DNA from: Tetrahymena thermophila SB210
Lineage: Eukaryota > Ciliophora > Oligohymenophorea > Hymenostomatida > Tetrahymenidae
Direction: 5' to 3'
Assembly: GCF_000189635.1 (NCBI RefSeq)
Contig: NW_002476241.1
Location: 186,001 to 250,000 of the forward strand
Length of the DNA stretch: 64,000 nucleotides
Below the pieces are notes generated by a model. It was not told where the DNA came from. It saw nothing but the letters and a program-made list of their open reading frames with translations, and did not search any database. Shown one piece after another: positions 22,401 through 33,976 of this stretch (position 1 is its first letter; every line of letters begins with the position of its first letter). The translations under genes were made by a program, and so were the position numbers.

Positions 22401-24126
22401 AAAAAAACAAAGAAAATTTAATAAATTTTCCTTTTAAAATATTAAAATTAAATTCTTAATTTTTATGAAATTTTTTTAAAAACTTTAATTTATCCTATGA
22501 AAACTGTCAAATAACTCAGATAAATTCAAAAATTAAACTAATAAAATACCTCAGCAAATAATTAATTAGCCCTTCTAAAACATAGCTGGATATTGTTTCT
22601 CCAGGGTGAACTCTACAAGTAATAAAAATAGCCTTTTTTTGAAGATCTTGATTTTATTTAGTAATAGGGTTTGTTATTGTTATGAGGAAAAGCTGGTTTC
22701 CAAGAAGTGTGTTGCATAGGGAGCGCATTGAGAAAAAAGTATAATTTTAAGATAAAATACTGTTAAGATATTTTTACAACTATGAGTAAGTATATGGTAC
22801 ACTGTATGCAAAATAGGTTTCATCCTCATCGTATTCGAAATCATATTTAAACTGGAGCAGATAAGAAACTTTCCCGTTTTAATTAGAAGAGAAATAACTT
22901 ACACCTTTTTATATAGTGGATGAACTGTATTTTATGTTAAATCCAGATTTATGCCAGCCTATTCCTGAATATTCTAACTTTTTTTTACTAAAAACTGATA
23001 TCTTCATTCCCTTTTAAAAAAGAGAATCTTTTTTGTAAAAATTGCCAATTGTGAACTAGACTTTTTGGCTCTTAATTTTATTGGTAACTTTAAAATAGAA
23101 CCATTAGGTATAACCATTTGTGTTTAAATCTTATTAAACTAATAAATTGTATTTTTAGTCATTTATCATATAAGCAGAAGCCAGATTTCCACTTTCAAAT
23201 TAACTATCAAATACCAAATTTTCGTTTCTTGTATTGCTTAGTTCAGACTATAACATGAATTTCTTACTTTGAGTGTCTTTAATAACTTAAATTCTATTTT
23301 ATAAATTAACTAGCATGTGCTGATTTTACTTTTTATAAATCAGCTTTACACCTGTTGATTTTTGGGATTCCTCATTCTAGTAAAATTAACAAGCTGTTTA
23401 GCCTTTTAAATTTTCATACACTGCTGATTCAGACTATTTCTTTTCTTTCGTTTTTTACTTTTGTTTTACTTATTTATTTAGCTTCTCAGCACATTCTTTT
23501 TCTTCTTAATAAACCTTTTGGCTTTCTTAGCTTTCATCAATTTCATTTTTTTCTTAGAGATTTGAGGATTGAGATGATGATTTAGATAAACAATTTTGCT
23601 ATTCATTCGCATTCAATTAAGTTTTATTCTATTATAGTTTATTTTCATAATCCGTATGTAAAGGCTCCCTACTATTTTATTATCCCAAAACTAATAATTC
23701 GTCATCTTGCTTAAGCTAAAATATGCATTATGTGCTTTTAAATTTAATTTAATCTTCCTTTTGTGATTTGTCTCGAATCGGGTTTGCTTCTGGCAAAAGA
23801 TTCAAAAAAGAATATGAACTCATTTTATTTTTTTACAAAATCTAAGAATTTTCTTCCAAAGTTACAGAATGAGATGAAGAGCAAGGACTTTTTTCTTTAT
23901 TTTTACTATTTTCAATTAAATCAGCCTATGAATCAGAGTCATATTGTAAATGCTACTATTAAAGTTATTAATCTTTAAGTTTTTAGAGTGTCTCCTGATT
24001 AAAGCTATTTATGAGCTTAGTCTTAAACTAACTAACCTTATCATTTATGATCTCTTTGAAGCTCTAATTTTTTAAATTCTAATTTAATCGAGGAGTGTTT
24101 TTTGAAGGTGAAAGTAAAAGCTGCAT
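19435..24126 (-). CDS. Cytosolic carboxypeptidase (M14, AGBL/CCP type) with long Q/N-rich extensions
   Basis: CCPs remove glutamates from the C-termini or side chains of tubulin, mainly in axonemes. ATG 24126 opens MQLLLSPSKNTPRLNQN, then ~300 low-complexity Q/S/N/K residues. The CCP N-domain follows: FDSQFESGNLASAYMI, NGYTQWFYFKVTN, GMKISVFSKK, GIGWHKSGFNI, ETYFAYSVPYTYS. The peptidase domain holds the zinc ligands RVHPGE (near 22600) and CDLHGHS (near 22050). Its substrate motif is GNYRCSLAGCDLNRRW, and its catalytic Glu lies in IFTIETSFCG (near 21790). All key residues are intact. Introns lie at about 22256-22556 and 21940-21988; the 5' half is intronless. After the domain, roughly 700 Q/N/K-rich residues continue in one frame to TGA 19437-19435. 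The tail is far longer than in animal CCPs. Which CCP subgroup it belongs to is unclear. Confidence 0.85.
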
Positions 24127-25911
24127 TTAATAATCTTATAATAAACCTTCTTACTAGTGATAGAGAAGGATTTAAGTAATATATATTAACTTGAATTTTA
24201 ATTAATTAATTTATCAGTTATCACCAATAGTTAAAAAAGTCTTTTACTAAACCAATTTCTAATATCAATATTTGAAGTCATGCATTTTGCGTAAATTTGT
24301 AAATTAAAATGTTTGTGTATCTTATCTTTACTCATTTTTTCACTTGTACTTGAATATATGCAAACAATTTGAAGACTTTAAGAACCAATAATTTATGAAT
24401 ATTTTTTACTTAACTTTACTTATATTTTTTAGACATCTTAATCAAGCAAAAAAAAGTATTTATTTTGCATGGATACGTTTACATTTCAAATTCATATCAA
24501 ACAAACAATTTTATTTTTATCATAGACAATTAAATTTTACAAAATGTAAGTATTTTTGTTATCTAAAAATTACACATAAATTAAATTTATTTAGCCAGAA
24601 AAGATAATAACTAAAATTAATAAAATCTTATTTTTATTTATTTATTTTAGAGCTCTCTTTCATTAAAAATCAAATAATAATTCTTTTAATTTGCATTCAT
24701 AAAATCTATCTCTTCATTTTTATCAAATATTATTTTCATTCCATAATTAATGTCTTCTAATTTAATTTGTAATAATTTTAGAGAAAAATAATCATTTTTA
24801 CAAAAATTTAAAATAGAATTTAATAAAACAATAATAAAACGAATTTTGGTTTTAGTGGCTTGATTAATTTATTATTGTATGTTTTAATATTTATTAAAAA
24901 TTAAAAAAAATTTAAAATATAAACGCTAAATATTTTGAGTAGTAATCAGGAATATTGTTGGGGTTTTTAAAAAGTGAGAAAGGCTCTAGTCAAAAGTGAA
25001 AAATGAATAGAAAAAATTTTTTGGAATATTTTTTTATCATCAAAGTCTTACAATACCAAAAAAATATCATTAAAAATCATAATTAGATGGTTTTAATTAT
25101 TCGATACCTCTATCACAAACCATTATAATAAAAAATAACAAAGAGTGAAAGTAAGAATAATTTTAGATAAAATTAATAGAAAAATTGTTGAAATATATTA
25201 AAAAAATATAAGTAAATAAAATTATTATTTGGATTTATCATGTAAATCTATTTTATCATAAAATAAATTGATATAAAATTTCTTTTATTCTATATTGTTT
25301 CTTTTTCTTAGTTCTATCAATTTAATAAATTTAATTCTGATTTGAGAAGATATTTTTTTACGTTTTTGGTTTTTGATTATTAAAAATAATTAGTTAAAAT
25401 AAATGAGTTTTTTGAAATAAATTTAGCAAACAAAATAAATGATTTAATTATTATTTTAAGTTCTAATTTAAAAATAAATAATTGAAATTTATTATTTAAT
25501 TTATTTAAAGTTTTTAAATAATGAATTATTTTTATTAAATTTTGTAGATTATTTCAAAAAAATATTATTATCATAAAAGTAGGTTTGAATTTTTTATGTT
25601 TATAATTTAATGAAAGAAGAAAAATATTTTTTTACTTTTAGATTATAATAATAATAACTATTTAAGAATCTTATAATTAAAATAAAATATTACTAAATAT
25701 AGGAACTTTAAAAATAGATAAAAAGATATATATTATTTTATTTTTACGTGTGAATTATTCAAAATATAATTTAGATTGTTTGTTTTTCAACTTGTTATTT
25801 AGATTGGAGGTTTGTTTGTTTTTTAAATTTATAAAAAATCTTTGAATAATATCTAAAAAACAAACAATAAATTAATTGATTTAAGAATTAAATTTTATAA
25901 ATATTTATTAG
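24127..25911. other. Divergent intergenic region
   Basis: The carboxypeptidase starts leftward and the saposin-like gene rightward, so this region should contain both promoters. A 70-codon plus-strand frame at 24395-24607 is F/L/K/N-rich and unsupported. The isolated block ttgttggggttttt near 24955 resembles nothing specific. No RNA gene was seen. Confidence 0.4.
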
Positions 25912-26791
25912 ATGAGAAGCGTAAATATTATAATATTAGGTTTGTTATTAGCTAGTTTATTGTCTCTAGTAGTTGTTGAAGCAAGTAATTATTTTTTGAT
26001 AATTTATTATTGATAATCTCCATCTATTATCAAATGATTAGAAAATATTCATTTTAATTTGTTAAGAAAAAAAGAATCCTTAAGATAAGAGACCTACTCA
26101 TATAGAACCAGAATTATATTGCAATTCATGCTAAGCAATTGTTAGAGAAGTTTTAAAGAAAATTGGTGAATCAAGAAAAGAATCAGATGTAAAGACTTTA
26201 TTTTAATACCTTGAGTTTATTTGAGCAAAGCCGAAGCAACAAAATTGTTATAAATTTCATTTTTTGTAAAATAGATTGCTGATGCTCTTAGCAATATTTG
26301 CTCATAAAGAAACTATGCTGAGTATGAATTCCCCCCACCAGATATGGTTAAAGGTTGTCACGCCTTTATTAGCGTAATTTTATAAGATATTTAAAATAGC
26401 TTTTTAATTTTATTTATAAATATTTATTTAAATTGATTATGCATGCAGGGTTGGGATGAACTTATTGAGAAAAAGATGGTCAATAGAGCTTCAAACGCTG
26501 ATATTGAAAACGATATTTGTTTAAAGAGAACAAGAGTATAGAATTGTTTGTATAAGATAGTTTATATATTTATTTTATTTCTACATTAAAATAAAAAGGC
26601 TTGCTTAGGAGTAGATCCTTCATCCTCATCTAGGAAGGTTTAAGAAAACCCTGGATTTGTTAAGATAAATGACAAAGAAGTTCCTATTGTAAAACTTGAA
26701 TTGCTTATTTATTTATATTTATTAAACGTTATTAAATTTAATGAATTAGAGTGCAGATGGATAAATTAATATAAATGGTGCAGATTTGTGA
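25912..26791 (+). CDS. Secreted/ER saposin-like (canopy-type) protein
   Basis: Exon 1 gives MRSVNIIILGLLLASLLSLV followed by VVEA, a clear signal peptide. Four more introns give a mature chain of about 120 aa. It includes PTHIEPELYCNSCQAIVREV, IADALSNICSYRNYAEYEFP, PPDMVKGCHAFISGWDELIE, NDICLKRTRACLG and finally SADGQININGADL, with TGA at 26789. The opening CxxC in 'LYCNSC', an 'ICSYRNY' cysteine, 'GCHAF' and the late 'ICLKRTRAC' pair fit the six-cysteine saposin-B/canopy (DUF3456-like) pattern of ER proteins. Compare 'LYCGACRALVDEL' and 'LCSKRTDLC' in canopy proteins. No HDEL-type retention signal is visible, so it may be secreted. The introns (26-55 to ~150 nt) all restore the frame. Confidence 0.75.
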
Positions 26792-27537
26792 TAAAAACTT
26801 TGGAAAAATAATCATTGTATTTTATAATATTTTCTAATGCATTTTTTCTATAATCATTTGCATAAAAAAAATAAAATAAAATAAAATAAAGATAAAATGT
26901 CTACATATTTATTTGAGAAATTTTTTTTATGCTTTTATAATGATAAGACCTAAATAAATTATTTTTCATATTTATTGAATTTTTTGCAAATCTCAAAATA
27001 ATAAATATATTTGAGTTGTTAATTTCAAGTAAAACGTAGAGCAATGAATAAAATGAACAATTACCAATATTATATTTCGAATGAAGATATTGTTTTTGCT
27101 AAATTAAAATATATTTATTTATCAACAGTAATTAAAATAATAATTTGCTTGAAAAATTAATTGATAAATTAGAATTATAAATTTACATTTAATAGTTAAA
27201 AAATTAAATCAATAAAATATAATTTTTTTATTAGAGTTATTTAGGAAGAAGGGAAAGAAATAAAGAAATAAATTAATGAAACAAAATTAAAAAATTTTAT
27301 ATAAACTAAGTGTTGATGTTATTCGTTGTTTGTATAATTAAAATAGTATATAATTTTCTTAAATTATTTTAATAATTAATTTTAATTTCTTAATACTTCT
27401 TTTTTGTAAAAAATATTTCCAAAAGAAATAATTAAATCAAAGATTTACTTTTTATAATTAATGACAGATAAATAAAATGAATAACAAACAAATTAAATGA
27501 TTTAAAATATAATTTTATAAAAAAAATATTTTTTTTC
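26792..27537. other. Convergent intergenic region
   Basis: AT-rich sequence between the 3' ends of the saposin-like gene (+) and the TRIM-like gene (-). It begins with a short aaaat tandem run near 26868-26892. Nothing else was recognised. Confidence 0.4.
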
Positions 27538-30500
27538 TCAAAAAATGAGTTTGATTCTTCTTCTTCTTGAAGACTTTTTGGCTTTGTTTGGTCTTACTTG
27601 TAATGGCTAATCTTCTTTTAAATCATCAATTTTCTCTTCTTTTAAATCATCAATTTTCTCTTCTTTTAAATCATCAATTTTCTCTTCTTAGCATTTTTTC
27701 TATTCATCTGCATATATTTTGACTGGAGGCAAATAAAAATCTTCAGAGTTTTCTGATTCTTATTCTTCTTCTTCAGGTGTAAGATCTTCGAAGTCATTTT
27801 CATCTTTGCTCAAGAAAGTTTCTAATTCGTCATCTTAAACAACATTAATATCAGTAATTTCTACTTCGTAATTCTCTCCAGGAGCATAGAATTAAATACC
27901 AAATTTATATTCTTTATTATTGGAGAAATTTTCAGGATTTGCTTGATTGATATTTTAGTAATGAGGATAGTCTGCAAATAACATAATTTTCTTATTTACG
28001 TTAACTCTGACTTCAATGTAATCTACTTGATCTCTGACGTTAAATAGATTACATCCATTAATTATTTTGTTTAAACCATAACCATTTCTGCTAGATTTAA
28101 AGCAGAGGTTTTCTTTCCACAAGTATTCTTTTTCAGTGTTAATATCTTGCATAATACCAAAGGCGATAGCATCACAGTTAAGGTTCTTATTCAATTTGCA
28201 TCTAAATACATAATTTAAATTTGGATTTAAGCTGTTTTTAGTTACAACTAAAGCCATAACCGATTTCTTCTAAACTAATAAAGGGTTATTTTATATAGAC
28301 TTTTATATAGATAAAGGATTTATTTCTGTCAATTAAACTTGTTAAAACTCTAGTTATAACTTATGAACAAAGAGGTCTTCGCGTAGATCAAAAATAGGAT
28401 ACTTAACAAGTAATTATTAAATGATGTCTAATTATTCAAGAGCTCTTTCGAGTTTTTATTTTGTATTCTAATCTTCTATTTCTTGCTCTTATTCTAGTTT
28501 TAGTTATTATTCTAGAGTTTTGATGTTTAGACATCTCTTAATCTAATTAACAAAATGTGCTGATTGAATTTGCTAATAATGAATAGGTTATTTTGAATTT
28601 AAATAACGAGAATCAAAATCATCTTTTAATTGATTCATCTTTTTTGCTAAGTTTTGTAAATTAGTCATTTAATGATTATTTAAACGGTTGAAGTCCATAA
28701 TAGGAGATTTTGATTTTTAAAATATTCCTTATTTTAAAAGTAAATTTTCTAATATGTCTGGGTATTGTATGCTTACTAATTTATAATTATTGATAAATTC
28801 TACACTTAGATTATTTGTTTCATTTTCTAGTACCTTCTTAAATTCTTCAATTTAGTTAAATTTTTTCTTATCATCTCTCTCAAGATCTTTGACTAGTTCA
28901 ATAAGTTGTTCTAGTTTAGCTTAATTTAACTTAGATCCACTTATCTAATATCCTTTATTATCTAAATCTAAGCTTTTAATAAATGGATTTATTTTATCTA
29001 ATTAAGATGAAATATATTCTAAGAATTCTTTAGAGCACTAGTTGAACTTGTTTGATATCAAACCCATTAAGATATCCTTATTATTATTTTTAGGTTAGAA
29101 ACTGCTGCTATTATTTGAATCCTAAAATAAAAATCATTAAGATTAATATCAAATTATAATAAATTAAATTACTTAAAACAAGCTTTCTGATAAATCCTGA
29201 ATTAGTTTAATTTAAGAATCATCAAATTTGTTATAGTCCACCTTAAAAAGATTGTTATTTTTAGGAATCTTGATTCCTTAGGTGTCAATAAAACCCTAAA
29301 TCTTAGCTATTAATTGCTTAAATTACTCTAATAATGATGGAGGACAGTTGTTCATTTTATTGCTTAATAATCTCACAAGCAGCTAACTTGCAGTTAACTT
29401 ATTAGGATCTGTTTTAAAGAGCTCTTCATTGTAAACACTCATATTATTTTCATAATCTGTTTAGCTCAGGGATTTCAAATCACTAATTTTAAAGACTTCT
29501 ATGGCACTAATTTATTAGAGAATTCTTTTACTTATATCACTTACTTGATCATAATTAATTGCGCTAATTTAAGTTTGGTAATTGATCATATCTTATTAAA
29601 CTTCTTATTAGAATTTCTTTTGGCGAGTATAAATACCATCGATTATGCTTTTTAATTTTTATTCTACTTAATTGATATTTTAATCCTTTATTAACAACTC
29701 TTTTATTTTATCTTTTTAGATATAATTATTATAGTTCTGTTGGATCTTATTTTAATAATTTTCAAGTAATTCAGCTTATTTAAGCATTTCTTTTTATTTA
29801 ATATCTAATTGGCTGATGATTTGCTTTTTTAAATTTTCAAATTTATCATTAATTTTCTACTTTACTTAATTGGAGAAATCTTGTTCGCCTAATACATATT
29901 ACATTTATTTTAAGAACTCAGAATTTTCTTATTCTTCTTTTGGTAAATTTTTAATCAATTTATCATTGCCAAATATCAAATCTAAATAGATATATTATCC
30001 TCCGTTACCTTCTGATATACAGAGAGGACAAAGTAAGTATTTTTTAGAATTTTAATCTACACTGAGAAATTATAAATTATATCCTTAATGACTAGGACAA
30101 TTTTTTGAAAAATATTGCTTTTTTTCTTTCTCTTAACTTTCATTATTTTTTTGAGTAATTTCTTATTTGTGTTCTTCTTTGTCTGCTTCTTAATTTTACT
30201 CACTTTGTTAACTAGGCTTTTAGCTATTAGCTTTTATTGAAAAAAAAAATTTTATTTAATGTTTAATTTTCATTTTAATCTACAATTTCAGAAAATAAAC
30301 CTAATAATAAATAACATACTTTCTTAAGAGACTTGATTTTTGTCAAAACTTCTTCCTGTACTTTGAAAAATTGAATCTTTAGAAGCTGGATTCGTGTCAA
30401 AAAGTCCTCCTTAATTATGAAAAAGTCCTCCTGAATTATGAAAAAGTCCTCCTGCACCACTTTGAGAAAATGGATCTTATGAAACTTGATTTTTTTCAAA

Positions 30501-30680
30501 AAGTCCTCCTTTACATGGAATAGCCGAATTTTGAGTAGTATTAATAGCGTTATAAAACAACCCAATTTATGTCGAAGTATGTTGAGGAAAAGAATGTGAA
30601 CGGTTAAAGATATTTTCTTCTAATTTAGCACTTTGTAGCTAATCTTCTCCTTTCTATTCAATCTAATTACTGTCTTGCAT
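27538..30680 (-). CDS. TRIM-like protein: GGLF repeats, zinc-binding motif, coiled coil, possible SPRY-like C-terminus
   Basis: ATG 30680 opens MQDSNQIEQKGEDQLQSAKL. An N-terminal segment carries four GGLF motifs (CKGGLFEKN, GAGGLFHN, SGGLFHN, QGGLFDTN). After an intron (about 30320-30230) comes FSKNCPSHQGYNLQF ... KYLLCPLC, a CxxH...CxxC pattern like a B-box or other small zinc finger. Some 500 residues of Q/K/L-rich coiled coil follow; a small intron lies at about 29118-29178. The C-terminal domain MALVVTKNSLNPNLNYVFRC, ... KSSRNGYGLNK, VRDQVDYIEVRVNVNKKIML and YKFGIQFYAPGENYEVEI resembles a SPRY/concanavalin-type fold. The chain ends with three KEEKIDDL repeats and a basic KKSSRRRRIK end; TGA is at 27540-27538. 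About 990 aa. The TRIM-like reading is inference from domain order; there is no RING and no assigned function. Confidence 0.7.
27611..27682 (-). repeat. Three exact 24-bp tandem repeats coding KEEKIDDL
   Basis: The unit tcttcttttaaatcatcaattttc (written here as a 24-bp block) occurs three times in a row, in frame, inside the C-terminal part of the TRIM-like gene. The copies are identical at DNA level, which suggests recent expansion by slippage. Confidence 0.9.
30398..30511 (-). repeat. Degenerate 21-42-bp repeats coding GGLF motifs
   Basis: The block aaaaagtcctcct recurs four times on the plus strand, equal to GGLF on the coding strand. Two units are 21 bp apart with identical flanks (aattatgaaaaagtcctcct). 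They encode the FG-like N-terminal region of the TRIM-like protein. Confidence 0.85.
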
Positions 30681-32839
30681 TCTATATTAAGTTAATTATT
30701 TTTTTTTCTATCAATTTTTTTTATTTTGAAAATTAATAAATTATTTCTAAATTTGTTGGAGGTATTTAAGCAAGCAAGCAGTAATAATAATATCTTCTTA
30801 TATAATAATTTGAAAATATTTCAAGAATTTGTAATATTATTTTTTTTAACAATCAGCATATCTTTTACCTAAAAAAAAGGAGTGTATTTGAATACTTGAC
30901 ATATTATGATAGGAGTGTATGTGAAATAAAATATTTTATGCAAGTTCTTATACAAAAAAATTGATCTTTTCTGTTTAAATTTTAGTGGCTATTGAATGAT
31001 GAGAAAAATCTAAAATTTACGTGTTATGAATATATGTTGTATGTTTATTATTTGTGGAAAAATAAATATTTTGAAAATTTAATAAAAAATAAGAGATAAA
31101 ACACTTTTATTTCAAAAATACTTCATTATTAATTGAAGATTTTTTTAAAAATGAGAAAAATAAAAATAGAACCAAATTAGTAATATAAATAGTTTGGAGG
31201 TAAATTAATCATTCCCATAAATAATTTACAGAGATAATCAAGAATTAATCTTTAATTTCAATTAATTATTTTAAATTTACCACAAATAAATTATTTATAG
31301 TAGAAAGAGGAGCAAGCATTATATAAAGGAATATAAGGTATAAGTGTACAATATAGGTCATTTCAATAAAATCTAAACTTTTTCATTTAAAAAATTCAAT
31401 AATTAATGTCATTTAGTATCTCTTAGCTTTTGAGGCATGCTAAATTGGGAGAACATTTGGTAAAAAACCCTATATATTAATCTGCTTTTTTATAGATATC
31501 TTCAAATTAATTGTAAGTAATTATTTTAGAGTAACTTCATGTAGCCAAAACAAATTTATTGAAATTTTTAAATAAGAAATCAAAGAAACAACTTAGATTT
31601 ATCTGAAAAAAAAAATATTTTATAGATATTTCTATTTTAATTATGTTAAAATTTAATGGTAGCTATCTTTTTATTTTATTAAAAATAGTGGTTTATTAAC
31701 TATGGAGAAAAAGTATATTTAAGCATAATATCTATTAACACACAAAATTGATTAAAACAAATATCTTTTTAATTAAATTTATAAAATATTGTAATACAAG
31801 ATAATAAATGAATGATAAGTAGTAAAAATAAACTATTAAAATTTCACAAAATCTTGGCTTTTATTATTCTTTTTTAATTAATTAATTTTTATTATATCAA
31901 ATAAGATAATTACTACCAATCAAAAATTGACTTAACTTTATTATTACAATATTAAGTATTATGTTGCTATTCGAATCAACATCTCTTTATTTATTAAAGA
32001 AAATATGAAGTTATCTAATTTACTTTTATCTTTAATATTAGATTTATTCAAACAAATACTTTCCCTCACTCACATTATATTTTCGAATAAAAAGATTATT
32101 TCCTAAAGTAATAATATATATAGTACCAATAATACATTTAATAGTTAAAAATATTAGATTTACTTGAGTCTAATATAAGTTATAGTTAAGCTAAACACCA
32201 TTAAACTACACATAAAATATTTTTAAATATTGTATCATCATGATTTTAAAATTAATATATATGAAAATTGTCAGCCTTTATGTAATTTTGAAAAGTAAAG
32301 AAAGAGATCAAATTAATTAAAATTTTGATTTCCAATAGAGAAGTAAAAATATTTTTATTTTAATTAAAAATAGGTGGAATGTTCATTCATCTAATTTTAC
32401 AAAAGGAAAAAAAATATTTGTAAACAAAATCTTGAAATTTTATTAAAATTTATGCAATCTTACATAACAAATTTTATATATATAATAATCCTATCCCTGC
32501 GAGGATAAAAGTAAATTATTAATTTTATTTATGTTTTTATCAAAATATTTTGGAGTATTAATTATTTTTTTCAATAAATTTGTGAGGCTATTCTGATAGC
32601 TTAGAAAATTAATTATAATTATTTATAAAATATCTTTTATATAAATATTAGTATAGTATATATAATCCATAAAATTAATAAAACAAAAACTCTATTATTT
32701 ATTACCTTTGTTTATCAAAATTGCAATTTTTTTAAAAATATAAATTTAAAATCTAATAAAAAGTTATTATTTTGGTTCTTTAATTCAGAAAGATTCTTTA
32801 CTGTTTTTTGTTCTAATGTAGTTTTAATCAAAAAAATTG
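30681..32839. other. Long gene-free AT-rich region
   Basis: The upstream side of the TRIM-like gene. No coding frame survives inspection and no RNA gene was recognised. A local sequence near 31195-31290 contains imperfect inverted blocks (ataaattattta type) of unknown meaning. Confidence 0.4.
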
Positions 32840-33745
32840 TGTTTATTAAAGTTGCCATAATAAAGAATTAATGAGGATTTTGAATAATATTAAATATTTA
32901 TTTAGGATTTTTCAATTTAAAGGTAATTAATTATTTATAACATGATGTAATATTTACAACAAGCTATCAAAAATTTAAAATAAGCTTCTGATTTCTTAAT
33001 TTGCTGAATTAAATTAATAAAATATATTTTTTTAAAATAGTTTGAAATATTTATGCAGCTATAAATATTTATTAAAAGAGATTTTTCTAGCTAGATTCTT
33101 TTTTGGTCTCAATTTGCTAAATAAATTCATTATTGAAGCTTAAATAAATATTTGGTAATATTATATATTTATTTAGGATTAATGAATTATTTATAATAGT
33201 ATGAAATATTAACAACATACTATAAAATTTTGGAGTAGTGTGTTTTTTATATTCTTTAAAGGTCAAAGTAAATCAATTTCATTTTAAATTGCTTTTACCG
33301 GATATATAAATCTTGATAATTTTAAGCATTTAAAATTTATTTATTAATTTAAAACTAGTTCATAGTATGAAGTATTTATCAAAGTTTTTTAAATAAGGTC
33401 TTTTTAGATCATTTTCTGTAGGAGTTAACTAAAAAAATTCATTTTCGAAGCTAAAAACTAATATAAAAAATTTGGTGGTGTTAAATAAATATTATTTATT
33501 TTTTCTATATTCTTTATTGGCAATAGTAAATTAAATTCATTTTGGATGCTCAATACTAATATAAAAGTCTTGATAATTTTTAACATTTTTAATGATTTAA
33601 TAATTTAAATAATATAAATTTTATATTTTTGTAAAAAATATTTATAATAGTTTATCAAAAAATTTAAAAGTGTTCCTTCTAGATTATTTATCCGGTATGG
33701 TTAATAAAATTGATTTTGGATGCTCTAAAATAATATAAAATTTGG
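32840..33745. repeat. Degenerate dispersed/tandem repeat region
   Basis: Related blocks recur with drift. 'aaattcattNNNgaagct' and 'ttcattttggatgctca' variants occur near 33123, 33431, 33533 and 33706, each followed by 'aaNtaatataaaa'. A second block, 'taatattNNatatttatttaggatt', occurs near 32888 and 33158. A third, 'aattatttataaNatNatgNaatattNacaacaNNctatNaaa', occurs near 32925 and 33188. Spacing is irregular (about 100-300 nt). No terminal inverted repeats or coding capacity were seen. Confidence 0.45.
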
Positions 33746-33976
33746 ATATATATATAGATGTTTTAAATATTAATCGAGCAACATAAATTATATCGTTTTT
33801 TAAAAAAACTAGAGAAACTATTCTAAATATAATCAAAAATTCAACTAAGATTAGTAAAAATATATATACATATATTTAGATACTTTTTTTGCTTTCAACC
33901 AGTTAAATAAAGAGAGATTATTTATTTTTAAAATTATACTTGATTTTTAGGATAGCGTAGTTATTCATCAAGAAAT

